Assembly: GCA_013288205.1 (NCBI GenBank)
Contig: JABDCH010000019.1
Span: 329-36,214, forward strand
Source of the DNA: Bacteroidota bacterium
GTDB taxonomy: Bacteria > Bacteroidota > Bacteroidia > JABEUT01
DNA length: 35,886 nucleotides
Direction of reading: 5' to 3'
Below the pieces are notes generated by a model. That model saw nothing but the letters and a program-made list of their open reading frames with translations. It did not search any database and was not told the origin of the DNA. The stretch's first letter is position 1. Each line of letters begins with the position of its first letter. Of the stretch, positions 23,183 to 31,588 are shown in pieces. The position numbers were made by a program, and so were the translations under genes.

Positions 23183-24247
23183 CTAAATTTGTAATTTCAA
23201 CTTTTGCTCAACTGCCTTTTCAAGACATTCAGGACAAAGACAACCCTTATCCGGATTCATAGGCATTATGTTGGGCAATTTACTGCACCAGCAATTGGCC
23301 GATGCGCAGGCAAAGCCTTTATCACATTCCGAACATTTCTTAAGCGTATATAGCTGTTTGCATTGGTTCCTGAATCTCTCCTCCATAGGAAAAATACCGG
23401 GATGGAAAAGCGAAGCAAGCAGTTCTATTCCGTCTACCAAATACAAGCTGGGACAGGTAAATAAATCTGCATCGGCTATATAAACCGCACCATTTTTTAC
23501 TGCTTTCAACTCATTCCATCCTTGCAGTTGTGTTAGTTTTTCGATTTCCTGCAATGCTCTTTCCACATGAAAACCGCAAGGCGCTACCACCAATACCTCC
23601 GGGTTATATTGCAACACTTTCTCCCAAGGGGTAACTATTGAATATCCACCCGGATTAGAAAGCATATCTACACCTCCGGCTTGTGCAATTTGGTACGGTA
23701 TCCAATGCCCGCAATTATATATGGGGTCAAGCCATTCCATTATCATCACTCTTTTCAATGGAGCGTTGTTTTCCCTTAGCTTATCAAGAATAGAACCGGT
23801 TCTTTTTTTTAGTTGAGCCAAAAGAATATGTGCTGCCTCTTCCTTACCTAATGCACTGGCAATAGTGATAGCATTAGCATATACGTCATCCAAATTACGG
23901 GGTATAAGCGGAATGATCTTGGGTTGTTTTTTCAGCTTATAAATAGCCCGCTCCACATAGCTTGTGCTAATCTGACATACATCGCACACATCTTGTGTGA
24001 AAATAATATCAGGGGCTATTTGCTGCAAAAGCTCTTCATCTATATAATAGAGGCTTTTGTCTTCTTGCTTTGATTCGGAAACAATCTTATCAATTTCGGC
24101 GCTGGTGTAATTGTTTCCTTCAAGATACGAGCGCACTACCCTAGGTTTGTCAGATGGACACTCAAAGGTTACCCCGCATAGGAACTCTTCCAAACCCATT
24201 TGGTAAATCATGCTGGTAGCAGCCGGTAAAAAGGAACAGACTTTCAT
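23183..24247 (-). CDS. Cytoplasmic cobalamin-binding (BtuF-like) protein fused to a cysteine-rich CWC domain
   Basis: The product has 354 residues. Residues 1-295 form a periplasmic-binding-protein fold of the BtuF/FecB class: CSFLPAATSMIYQMGLEEFLCGVTFECP at the start, IIFTQDVCDVCQIS, then WLDPIYNCGHWIPYQIAQAGG. Residues 305-341 hold eight cysteines (CSECDKGFACASANCWC; GCLCPECL), matching the cysteine-rich CWC domain, a likely metal site. No signal peptide is present, so it probably acts in the cytoplasm and is not a transport binding protein. It follows the ABC-F gene by 36 bases on the same strand. Corrinoid binding or sensing is inferred from the family; the nearby B12 riboswitch and MetH are consistent. 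Confidence 0.85.
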   Translation of the reverse strand: MKVCSFLPAATSMIYQMGLEEFLCGVTFECPSDKPRVVRSYLEGNNYTSAEIDKIVSESKQEDKSLYYIDEELLQQIAPDIIFTQDVCDVCQISTSYVERAIYKLKKQPKIIPLIPRNLDDVYANAITIASALGKEEAAHILLAQLKKRTGSILDKLRENNAPLKRVMIMEWLDPIYNCGHWIPYQIAQAGGVDMLSNPGGYSIVTPWEKVLQYNPEVLVVAPCGFHVERALQEIEKLTQLQGWNELKAVKNGAVYIADADLFTCPSLYLVDGIELLASLFHPGIFPMEERFRNQCKQLYTLKKCSECDKGFACASANCWCSKLPNIMPMNPDKGCLCPECLEKAVEQKLKLQI

Positions 24248-24283
24248 ATTAGCCCCTAAATTAGAAAATATAAAGAAACGACC

Positions 24284-26176
24284 CTACATTTCCATTTCAC
24301 TAAGTTCAAGCCAGCGCAATTGCTTAGCATCAAGTAAGTGAGTAGTTTCCCCCAGTTTATTAGATACTTCCGACAGTTCTTTATGGTCGCTCATTCCGCT
24401 AACAAGTTTTTCAGTAAGCTCAATCTTTTGCTTTTCAAGCGTCGCAATTTCTTTATCTAGATTTTGAAATTCAAATCGCTCCTTGTTGGTCATCTTGCGC
24501 TTAGCCGGAATATCTTTTATTATCTCTTCCGCAGGTTTAGGCTCCTGCTTAACTTCGGTCTTAGTTTCCAATTTTTTCTTCTCTTTTTCTTCTTCGCGGT
24601 ATTCGGTATACGAACCGATATAGTTTTTCACCACCCCATTACCTTCCAGTATGAAAAGCTGGTCAGCCAGTTTATCCATAAAATAACGGTCGTGGGAAAC
24701 CATGAGCAAACAGCCCTGAAAGTCCAACAGGAACTGCTCCAATGTACTAAGTGTAATCAGGTCGAGATCGTTGGTGGGTTCATCCAATACAAGAAAATTG
24801 GGGTTTTTCATCAGTACAGTAAGCAGGTACAAGCGTTTTTTTTCGCCACCACTTAGTTTAGATACATAGGTATATTGCATCTCGGGAGGAAACTGGAACA
24901 GTTGCAAAAGCTGCGATGGCAAAAGCTTTGTACCATCACCCATGGGGATATAATCGCCTACTTCCTTCACCACTTCAATCACGCGCTTATCATCTTTCAT
25001 TACAATCCCCTTTTGGGAATAATATCCAAACACAATGGTTTCACCCACATTTATTTTGCCCGAATCAGGTTGTTCAAGTCCGGTAATGATATTGAGAAAA
25101 GTTGTTTTTCCTGCGCCATTTTTCCCTGCAATGCCTATGCGTTCACCTTTTTTGAATGTGTAGTCGAATCCGTCTAAAATAACTTTATGGTCATAGCTTT
25201 TCCGTACTTTTTTCAATTCCAATATTTTTCCGCCAACACGGCTCATCTTCACTTGCAATTTCAATTCTTCCTGCTTCTTTCTTCCTGCAAACGATTCGCT
25301 TATTTTATCAAATTGGTCTACCCTGGCTTTCGACTTAGTGGTACGAGCTTTAGGCATCCTGCGGACCCATTCCAATTCGCGCCGGTAAAGATTTTTTGTC
25401 CTTTCCAATTCTTTGCTTTCATTCATTTCACGGTCAGCTTTCTTCTCAATAAAATACTCATAATTGCCCCGGTAGCGGTATAATTTTCCATTATCCAGTT
25501 CGAGTATATCGGTACACACATTGTCGAGGAAATAACGGTCGTGCGTAACCAACAGCAATGAAACATCGTTGCGGATAAAATAATTCTCCAGCCATTCTAT
25601 CATATCTAAATCAAGATGGTTGGTAGGCTCATCCATAATGAGGAGTTCAGGTTCTTCAATCAATACCCGCGCCAATGCCAGCCGCTTGCGCTCACCACCC
25701 GAAAGGGAACTCACCTTTTGTTCCAGGTGATGGATATTGAGCGAAGAAAGGATTTGCTTCACTTTAGTTTCATAGTTCCAGGCATCCTGTGCTTCCACCA
25801 TTTCTATAGCTTCGCCCAAAAGCTTCTGGTTTTCTTCTGAAGGGTTCTCTTCCTGTTTTTCCAGTGCAATTTCGTAGGCGCTTATAGCCTTTTGCATGTC
25901 ATTTTCGGAATGGAAAAGGGCGCGGTAGACAGTATCGTCCGCATTAAATGCAGGCTCCTGTTCTAAAAAAGATACCGCTATATCGTTACGGAAAGTAACA
26001 TTGCCGCTATCGGCAATATCGCCACCGGCTAAAATATTAAGAAGCGTTGATTTGCCGGCTCCGTTACGGGCAACAAGCGCTGCGCGCTGCCCCTGCTCAA
26101 TTCCGAAGCTAATGCCGGAAAACAATTGCTTATCGCCGTAAGCCTTATAAAGATTTTCTACTGATAAAAGATTCAT
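24284..26176 (-). CDS. ABC-F family ATPase (Uup-like)
   Basis: The product has 630 residues and no membrane segment. It has two ATP-binding cassettes: first Walker A GAGKSTLL (about 39-46) with LSGGERKRLALARVL; second Walker A GKNGAGKTTFLN with LSGGEKKRLYLLTVL. They are joined by the ABC-F linker (about residues 230-330). A long charged coiled-coil C-terminus (EEEKEKKKLETKTEV...EIATLEKQKIELTEKL) places it nearest Uup. ABC-F proteins act on the ribosome, rescuing stalled or drug-bound ribosomes; Uup is also tied to DNA stability. The start ATG lies four bases after a -7 element. Confidence 0.92.
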   Translation of the reverse strand: MNLLSVENLYKAYGDKQLFSGISFGIEQGQRAALVARNGAGKSTLLNILAGGDIADSGNVTFRNDIAVSFLEQEPAFNADDTVYRALFHSENDMQKAISAYEIALEKQEENPSEENQKLLGEAIEMVEAQDAWNYETKVKQILSSLNIHHLEQKVSSLSGGERKRLALARVLIEEPELLIMDEPTNHLDLDMIEWLENYFIRNDVSLLLVTHDRYFLDNVCTDILELDNGKLYRYRGNYEYFIEKKADREMNESKELERTKNLYRRELEWVRRMPKARTTKSKARVDQFDKISESFAGRKKQEELKLQVKMSRVGGKILELKKVRKSYDHKVILDGFDYTFKKGERIGIAGKNGAGKTTFLNIITGLEQPDSGKINVGETIVFGYYSQKGIVMKDDKRVIEVVKEVGDYIPMGDGTKLLPSQLLQLFQFPPEMQYTYVSKLSGGEKKRLYLLTVLMKNPNFLVLDEPTNDLDLITLSTLEQFLLDFQGCLLMVSHDRYFMDKLADQLFILEGNGVVKNYIGSYTEYREEEKEKKKLETKTEVKQEPKPAEEIIKDIPAKRKMTNKERFEFQNLDKEIATLEKQKIELTEKLVSGMSDHKELSEVSNKLGETTHLLDAKQLRWLELSEMEM

Positions 26177-26180
26177 GGCG

Positions 26181-26188
26181 CAAAGGTA
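26181..26188 (-). promoter_or_regulatory. Promoter -7 element, near-leaderless, ABC-F gene
   Basis: On the minus strand TACCTTTG is followed by CGCC and the ATG at 26176. The same TAnnTTTG-N4/5-ATG layout occurs at 10652 and 11210. Confidence 0.6.
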
Positions 26189-26198
26189 GTATACCCAA

Positions 26199-26237
26199 GA
26201 GATATAAGAGATAAGATATGAGATTTAAGATGTAGGA
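26199..26237. repeat. Short AT-rich tandem-like repeat (GAGATATAAGA type)
   Basis: Degenerate copies of AGAGATAtaAGA (agatataagagataagatatgag and following) fill the gap between the ABC-F promoter and the TonB receptor terminator. The style resembles dispersed intergenic repeats of Bacteroidota; no function is visible. Confidence 0.45.
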
Positions 26238-26246
26238 AAAACAAAA

Positions 26247-26268
26247 AGCCGGAGGTTTATTTCCGGCT
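26247..26268 (-). terminator. Rho-independent terminator of the BtuB-like receptor gene
   Basis: Stem AGCCGGA/TCCGGCT with an 8-nt loop. Read on the minus strand it is followed by TTTTTGTTTTTCC, a typical U-tract, 29 bases after the receptor stop. Confidence 0.85.
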
Positions 26269-26296
26269 CTTTAGTTCATTTCAAATTATTTGGCTG

Positions 26297-28489
26297 TTAA
26301 AATGTATAGCGTAAATTGAGAAAACAGCTTCTGCCAAGCGTGGTATATCCTAATATTTCGGAATACGCAGTGTTAAAAATATTTTCACACCTTGCGGTTG
26401 CAGAAAAATTATTGGTTATATCGCAAGAAGCATAGAAATCGAGAAGCGTATAATCGCCTACATTAACAAATCCTATAGCACCATATGGTCCGAGGTTATT
26501 ATCGTATTGCGCATCGAAACGGGTTCCTACATAACGGGCTCTCAACGTTATTGCAAGTTTCTTAACAGGGTGCCATATAATACTGAAATTAGCCAATGCG
26601 CCGGGTCTTCTTAACAAGCCTGTACTTTGTGAACTTCCGTTCAGGAATACGCCACCGTCATATATCTGAACCCAGTTATTATGTGTTTGCGAAGTGTCAA
26701 CATTGCTTTGATTATATTTCAAGGTAGTAGATAACAGGCTTATATTTCCTGCCAAATCGAGCTTCGGAGAAAGCTTGAGCGACATATTTAATTCAAAGCC
26801 CTGTGTGATTTCCTGCCCGAGGTTAAGATAGGTGTACCCATTATTGTCGCCATAATGAAGCGAATCAACAGGCATGCCTTTATTCCATAAAGCAACATAG
26901 TCGATATGATTATTAACCACCGTTTCGAACCAGGCAAGGGTGAAAAAGAAATTATTAGATACCCGTTGCTTGATACCCACTTCAAATGAGCCAGATGTTT
27001 CGGCAGAAAGTTTTGAATTTCCCAGTGTAACCGAAGTGGACGGATTATCGCCATATTTATCGGGGCTGAATAATTCATACAGGGAAGGTGTGCTGAAGCC
27101 TGTAGAATACGAAAGATATAAAGTAGTGTTAGCATTGAGTTTGTAGTAAGGATTCAATTCATAACTCACATTATTGCCGAAAATGGAGTTGGAAGTGTAC
27201 CTCATACCAAGTAGCAATGAAAAAGGGCTCCACTTTGAATTAAATGTCCCGCCATTAACATCTGCCTGGGCATAGAAATCGTTTGTGGTTTGCTTGAATT
27301 TAACAGAATCAGGCGTATCGTTATAAGTTGATGGAATCCCTCCGTAAATATCTTCGGTTGTGGTATTACTAGTCATTGATTCATTATAAGTGCCCCCACC
27401 AATAATAAACTGCGATGTTTTATAATCATACTCCGCTTTTAAGTTATGAGACATATATTGTGCAGTGTACATATCGCTATAGCTAGATACATCTCCATAC
27501 GAATCAATCGTATCCAAACCTTGCTTAACGATACGGTAATCATGCGAAAGAGCACCGGTATATTGAATGTTCAACTTATCATTAAACTTATAGGTAACCC
27601 CGCCGGTATAAAAATCCCTTACAAATTGATTATGCGCATTCTTGGCATCTTCAAAGGCAGCAGCATCAATATCGGCAAATTGGTTGGTATTTTTATACTC
27701 GGCATAGATATCCCAATGTTGATTCACAAACCCGATTTTAGCAAAGGGTGATGTTTGCTGGAAGTTATCGCGATCAGGGTTCATTTGATAGGGCAAGGGA
27801 TGCGTAACTGTATCTACTGTAGCATTAAGCCCCTTATCAGTATAGCGGTAGCAGCCACCTGAAATATATAACCCATTTTTAAAAGTGTAATTCAATAAAA
27901 TATTTCCTGTGAATGAACCTGTATTGGAACCAAACTCGCCACCGGTAACCGAAGCAGAAACATGCAAGCCTGGTTTGTAATTCTTTTTGGTGATAATATT
28001 TATTACCCCCCCGATAGAAGAAGAACCATATAGGGTAGAATGTGATCCGCGCACAATTTCAATCCTGTCAATATCTGCTAAAGAAAGCTCAGAAAGATCC
28101 AATTCTCCTGCATCAGTAGAAGGGTCATTTAATGGCACACCATCAATCATAATAGCGGTATTGTTATCATCGGCTCCCCTCATAAACAAACTCTGTATGG
28201 CTCCGGGGTTTTGCCCCGCACCATCAATAAAAATACCTTCCTGTTGCGAAAGTACCTCGGCAAGTGTATTACACCCTGCTTGTTTAATCTGTTCGGGAGT
28301 TATTACCGTTACACTCCTGCCCACATCCATCACATCTTTTTCGGTGCGTGTGGCTGTTACGGTTACCGTTTTAATAGAATCGGAAGGGTTTTGTGGGTTG
28401 TCTCCCTTTGCTGTTGAAGCATTCTGCGCATGCAAACCCGAATACAGGAATACACTTGCGCATAAAAAATACATTGCATTTTTTTTCAT
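26297..28489 (-). CDS. btuB: TonB-dependent cobalamin receptor (BtuB-like)
   Basis: The product has 730 residues from ATG 28489 (MKKNAMYFLCASVFLYSGLH), which begins a proper signal peptide; the upstream in-frame ATG at 28552 lies within the leader hairpin and is rejected. A TonB-box-like TVTVTATRTEKD precedes the plug domain (SVTVITPEQIKQAGCNTLAEVL; GVPLNDPS; IDRIEIVRGSHSTLYGSSSIGGVINIITKK), followed by a 22-strand barrel ending ...GRSCFLNLRYTF. Such receptors pull substrate across the outer membrane using TonB energy. A cobalamin riboswitch in its leader identifies vitamin B12 or another corrinoid as the likely substrate. The terminator is just downstream, so it is transcribed alone. Confidence 0.93.
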   Translation of the reverse strand: MKKNAMYFLCASVFLYSGLHAQNASTAKGDNPQNPSDSIKTVTVTATRTEKDVMDVGRSVTVITPEQIKQAGCNTLAEVLSQQEGIFIDGAGQNPGAIQSLFMRGADDNNTAIMIDGVPLNDPSTDAGELDLSELSLADIDRIEIVRGSHSTLYGSSSIGGVINIITKKNYKPGLHVSASVTGGEFGSNTGSFTGNILLNYTFKNGLYISGGCYRYTDKGLNATVDTVTHPLPYQMNPDRDNFQQTSPFAKIGFVNQHWDIYAEYKNTNQFADIDAAAFEDAKNAHNQFVRDFYTGGVTYKFNDKLNIQYTGALSHDYRIVKQGLDTIDSYGDVSSYSDMYTAQYMSHNLKAEYDYKTSQFIIGGGTYNESMTSNTTTEDIYGGIPSTYNDTPDSVKFKQTTNDFYAQADVNGGTFNSKWSPFSLLLGMRYTSNSIFGNNVSYELNPYYKLNANTTLYLSYSTGFSTPSLYELFSPDKYGDNPSTSVTLGNSKLSAETSGSFEVGIKQRVSNNFFFTLAWFETVVNNHIDYVALWNKGMPVDSLHYGDNNGYTYLNLGQEITQGFELNMSLKLSPKLDLAGNISLLSTTLKYNQSNVDTSQTHNNWVQIYDGGVFLNGSSQSTGLLRRPGALANFSIIWHPVKKLAITLRARYVGTRFDAQYDNNLGPYGAIGFVNVGDYTLLDFYASCDITNNFSATARCENIFNTAYSEILGYTTLGRSCFLNLRYTF

Positions 28490-28518
28490 GTTACATTTTG
28501 TTTTGTAACACTTCTGAT

Positions 28519-28550
28519 AAAAAAAGAATAGAAAAAGTGCCCGCTTTTTC
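28519..28550 (-). terminator. Leader hairpin plus U-tract, likely riboswitch expression platform
   Basis: On the minus strand GAAAAAG-CGGGCA-CTTTTTC (28550-28531) is followed after a few bases by seven T (28525-28519). It sits between the riboswitch and the receptor start, where a B12-controlled attenuator is expected. A second, weaker stem (GCTTT/AAAGC) lies just upstream. Confidence 0.6.
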
Positions 28551-28592
28551 AATCCTTGCTTTTTACCCGAAAGCGTTGAATTAATAAATTAT

Positions 28593-28758
28593 GCATTGGC
28601 AGGTCTTCTGACTCGCTCTGTTTTTGATGCCTTCCCATCTCGCTTACGCAAGACAGTGGCAAAAGAATTTCAAAAACATTTTTAAGAGCTTACAGCAGCG
28701 GGAACTGTCCGGGATTTTCACCCGATTCCCTTTTAATCCGCCACTTGGCGAAACCATT
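28593..28758 (-). ncRNA. Cobalamin (B12) riboswitch
   Basis: Read on the minus strand from about 28758, the conserved elements appear in order: GATTAAAAGGGAAT, then GGTGAAAATCC, GGACAG, CCCGCTGCTGTAAGC (B12-box core, about 28735-28686), GCCACTG (28660-28654), TGGGAAGGC (28637-28629), and AGTCAGAAGACCTGCC (28613-28598). All main class-I cobalamin riboswitch boxes are present. It controls the BtuB-like gene starting at 28489, normally lowering expression when B12 is abundant. A terminator-like hairpin downstream suggests control by transcription. Confidence 0.95.
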
Positions 28759-28764
28759 GCGGGG

Positions 28765-28772
28765 CAAAAGTA
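28765..28772 (-). promoter_or_regulatory. Promoter -7 element for the riboswitch-btuB transcript
   Basis: On the minus strand TACTTTTG fits TAnnTTTG, placing the start at about 28758, just where the riboswitch begins. Confidence 0.6.
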
Positions 28773-28779
28773 ACAAAAG

Positions 28780-28812
28780 TTTGATTTGTCCGAAAAAATT
28801 TGTATATCTTTG
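28780..28812 (+). promoter_or_regulatory. Divergent promoter for the cysteine-rich peptide gene
   Basis: TTTG (28780-28783) and TATCTTTG (28805-28812) are 21 bases apart, the usual Bacteroidota -33/-7 pair. It fires away from the riboswitch promoter on the other strand and leads to the ATG at 28842. Confidence 0.6.
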
Positions 28813-28841
28813 TGTTCTTACCGTATAAAACCCTACAAATC

Positions 28842-29066
28842 ATGAAAAAACTTTTTTTAGCTATAGCCATCATCGGAATGACCGGTTCTGCTTTTGCACA
28901 ACAACAACAAAGTACCTCATCCTCATCTTCTAAAGATGCCAAATGTAGCAAAGCATGTATGAAATCGTGTGGCAAAAGTTGCAAGAAAGGTTCTTGCACT
29001 AATATAAGCAAATCGACCAGCATTTCTGCCACATCTACCTCAGCTCCAAGCAACACTACAAAGTAA
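28842..29066 (+). CDS. Tiny secreted cysteine-rich peptide
   Basis: The product has 74 residues from ATG 28842. Signal peptide MKKLFLAIAIIGMTGSAFA precedes a Gln/Ser run and then five cysteines at residues 35, 39, 43, 47 and 52 (C-x3-C-x3-C-x3-C-x4-C) among lysines, and a Ser/Thr-rich tail. On a helix the i, i+4 spacing puts the cysteines on one face, suggesting metal or disulfide chemistry outside the cytoplasm; this is inference. The gene has its own promoter divergent from the B12 riboswitch and a strong terminator after it. The ATG at 28800 lies upstream of the -7 element and is not used. No family is recognised. Confidence 0.7.
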   Translation: MKKLFLAIAIIGMTGSAFAQQQQSTSSSSSKDAKCSKACMKSCGKSCKKGSCTNISKSTSISATSTSAPSNTTK

Positions 29067-29085
29067 TTGCTTATTGATATAAATT

Positions 29086-29120
29086 AAAAAGTCCCACCTT
29101 AACCTGGTTGGGACTTTTTA
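29086..29120. terminator. Bidirectional terminator between convergent genes
   Basis: AAAAAGTCCCA (29086-29096) pairs with TGGGACTTTTT (29109-29119) around a 12-nt loop. A and T runs at both ends let it work for the peptide gene and for the convergent methyltransferase gene. Confidence 0.88.
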
Positions 29121-29139
29121 GTTTATAGCAAATGCTTAC

Positions 29140-29937
29140 TTACTTTTTAATGGCAAAGGCTATTCCTTTGCGACTATGGATTTCAAAAAAATCGAAATCA
29201 TTCAGGTTTTTCTCTGTAAACTTATTCCATACTCCAATTAAATTATAACTCTCGGGCATAATATCATCAAACAGAATAATGCCGCCTTTGTCAATATGGG
29301 CAACTACATTATCAAGGTCTTTTGTAGCTACTTCAACACTATGCCCTCCATCAACCAGTATATAATCGAATTTTTTACCCGGGTTTTTAGTAAAGTATTC
29401 CGGAATTTTTATAGTTGAATCGCCTGAAACAAATTTTATTTTCCCGGTTGGAATATTAAAAGCCGCCAGGTTTTTGAGTACCTTCCCGGTAGATGCCTTT
29501 TCCACATAGCTGCCCACCCATTTGGTAAATCTCTCCGAGATGTTGATATTCCTTTTCTTTCCCATCAGTTTTGATAAAAAAGTAGCCATAGGGGTCGTAC
29601 TTACATATTCCCTCCACATATCAAAGCTTACTATCTCTTCTATACTTTCAAAATCGCTTTTAGGGTAGTCACAAAGCAGGGCTATGAGTGAACCGCCCGT
29701 ACGGGTGCCTATCTCTAGGATACGTTTCGGTTTCCGGGTAGCACCCACCCACGATTCAACCATATTGCTTTCCAGAAACATTCCATTTCTTACCAGGCTG
29801 GCTTCATTGGTAAGCTCTTTCCAGTAATAGTCATTGGGGTCGAGCGAAGCAAGTTTTTTAGCATTGGAAATTAAAAGGTCTTTATAATTTAGTATCGCCT
29901 GAAAGTCCTTATCATCCAGATTATGAAGCTTTTCCAT
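29140..29937 (-). CDS. Class I SAM-dependent methyltransferase, CmcI-like
   Basis: The product has 265 residues from ATG 29937. A promoter element at 29963-29970 makes the longer start at 29955 nearly leaderless and less likely. Residues about 75-95 carry ILEIGTRTGGSLIALL (SAM-binding loop), then FDYILVDGGHSVEVATKDLDN and GGIILFDDIMPESYN. This fits cephalosporin-hydroxylase (CmcI)-like proteins, which bind SAM and often modify sugars in polysaccharide clusters. The polysaccharide flippase next door is consistent. The substrate is unknown. Confidence 0.82.
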   Translation of the reverse strand: MEKLHNLDDKDFQAILNYKDLLISNAKKLASLDPNDYYWKELTNEASLVRNGMFLESNMVESWVGATRKPKRILEIGTRTGGSLIALLCDYPKSDFESIEEIVSFDMWREYVSTTPMATFLSKLMGKKRNINISERFTKWVGSYVEKASTGKVLKNLAAFNIPTGKIKFVSGDSTIKIPEYFTKNPGKKFDYILVDGGHSVEVATKDLDNVVAHIDKGGIILFDDIMPESYNLIGVWNKFTEKNLNDFDFFEIHSRKGIAFAIKK

Positions 29938-29962
29938 TAAAATAGTGTGTTTCAATAAAAGA

Positions 29963-29970
29963 CAAAGGTA
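29963..29970 (-). promoter_or_regulatory. Promoter -7 element for CmcI-like gene
   Basis: On the minus strand TACCTTTG; a start at about 29957 favours ATG 29937 with a roughly 20-base leader. Confidence 0.55.
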
Positions 29971-30100
29971 AAAAGAAAACGGAGAGGCATGGAAACCGTA
30001 TCCTTAACAATATTTAAGACAAAATTGCACGATGAAGATAGCAGTACAAGGTTTCAAGAGGAAACTTATTGTCATATTTGCATCTTATCAGGCCTAAAGA

Positions 30101-31588
30101 ATGGGAATTGTACAGAAAGCTAGCATAAAACTAACCATAGTTTCATACCTGGGGGCAGCTTTGGGATATATGAACCGGGTGCTTTTATTCGCCAACTTCC
30201 TATCGCCCAACCAGGTGGGGCTTACTAATGTGCTGTTAAATGCCTCTGTATTATATGCACAATTTGCTGCCCTAGGTATTCCCATTATAAGTAATCGTTT
30301 TTTTCCCTTTTTCAATAACAAAGAAAAACAACACAATGGTTTCTTTTTTTGGGGAAATGTGTTAGTTTTTATAGGGTTTATGATAACAACCCTGTTCTTC
30401 TTTTTATTTAAGCCCATTATTATCAGGCAGTTTATTGATAATTCACCCATGATAGTCGATTACTATTATTACCTTATACCCCTTGCTCTTACATCTGTTT
30501 ACTTTCAATTTTTTGAAACCTATTTACGATCGCTGCTCAAAACAGTCGTACCTACTTTCTTAAATGAAGTCTTCTCGAAAATATTAGTCACGATAGTAAT
30601 AGCTTTATACGCTTTGAAGTGGATAAACTTTCACCAGTTTATACTGCTTTATGTCGGATGTTACTTTCTGATAACATTTATACTTTTAGTTTACATCATT
30701 TTCCTGAAACAGTTTTTTTTACTACCTGGAAAAAGCAATATGTATAAGCGTTTATTGAAACCCATACTGCTTTACGGAGCATTTACTATCCTTTCTGTTT
30801 TAGGCAGTTCAATACTCATGCAAATTGACAGTTTGATGATAGCTGCCAAGCTGGGGTTGGCGCAAACGGGTATATACGGCACTATCTTTTTAATTGCCAC
30901 TGCATTAACGTATCCATATCGTTCTATTCAGCGCATAAGTTACCCACTTGTTGGACGGTTATGGAGAAACAGGGATATGAAGGCTGTTGCAGATTTGTAC
31001 ACTAAAACAACCCTAACAATGATGATTATAGGGGGTGGACTCATTTTACTTTTATGGGGAAATATTGATAGCATTTTCCGGTTTATACCAAAAGAGTATT
31101 CTATAGCGCGCTATTCGTTCTACCTACTCTGTTTTGCCAAATATTTCGACATGATTATGGGACTGAATGGCATTATAGCTGTTACCTCAAAAAAATATAA
31201 ATACGATTTGTATTTTTTATTGTTCTTGGTAATATTAACTATTGTTTTAAACCTTCTGCTCATACCCATGTATGGTATTACAGGAGCTGCTATGGCAGCC
31301 ATGATAAGTCTTGTTATTTACAACCTGATGCGCATGTTTTTTGTATGGTACAATTTCAAAATGCAACCTTTTAACCTCGATTGCCTATGGGTGTTATTAA
31401 TTACCATTGGCACCTTATGCATTATACACTTTATCCCGTTTATCATTAACAAGTACATAAGTATTTGTATCAATTCCATTATAATTGCGGTGATATATGG
31501 AGGTGTCATGCTCTTCTTCGGTTTTTCACCCGAAATGAATAATATCGTATATAAATATACCAAGTGGTCCAGGCTTAAACGAGACTGA
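30101..31588 (+). CDS. Polysaccharide flippase (Wzx/MATE-like)
   Basis: The product has 495 residues and about 14 membrane helices. It starts SIKLTIVSYLGAALGYMNRVLLFANFLSPNQVGLTNVLLNA, the usual N-terminus of Bacteroidota oligosaccharide flippases; ILMQIDSLMIAAKLGLAQTGIYGTIFLIATAL and RIGSYPLV-type segments are typical too. It moves lipid-linked sugars across the inner membrane. It is tandem with the Omp85-like gene (76 bases) and divergent from the methyltransferase; with the O-antigen ligase at 19914 it suggests surface polysaccharide functions spread over the window. Confidence 0.9.
   Translation: MGIVQKASIKLTIVSYLGAALGYMNRVLLFANFLSPNQVGLTNVLLNASVLYAQFAALGIPIISNRFFPFFNNKEKQHNGFFFWGNVLVFIGFMITTLFFFLFKPIIIRQFIDNSPMIVDYYYYLIPLALTSVYFQFFETYLRSLLKTVVPTFLNEVFSKILVTIVIALYALKWINFHQFILLYVGCYFLITFILLVYIIFLKQFFLLPGKSNMYKRLLKPILLYGAFTILSVLGSSILMQIDSLMIAAKLGLAQTGIYGTIFLIATALTYPYRSIQRISYPLVGRLWRNRDMKAVADLYTKTTLTMMIIGGGLILLLWGNIDSIFRFIPKEYSIARYSFYLLCFAKYFDMIMGLNGIIAVTSKKYKYDLYFLLFLVILTIVLNLLLIPMYGITGAAMAAMISLVIYNLMRMFFVWYNFKMQPFNLDCLWVLLITIGTLCIIHFIPFIINKYISICINSIIIAVIYGGVMLFFGFSPEMNNIVYKYTKWSRLKRD

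Noticed and set aside
28490-28552. Earlier ATG for the BtuB-like receptor
   Set aside because: The extra 21 residues overlap the leader hairpin, and a normal signal peptide begins at 28489.
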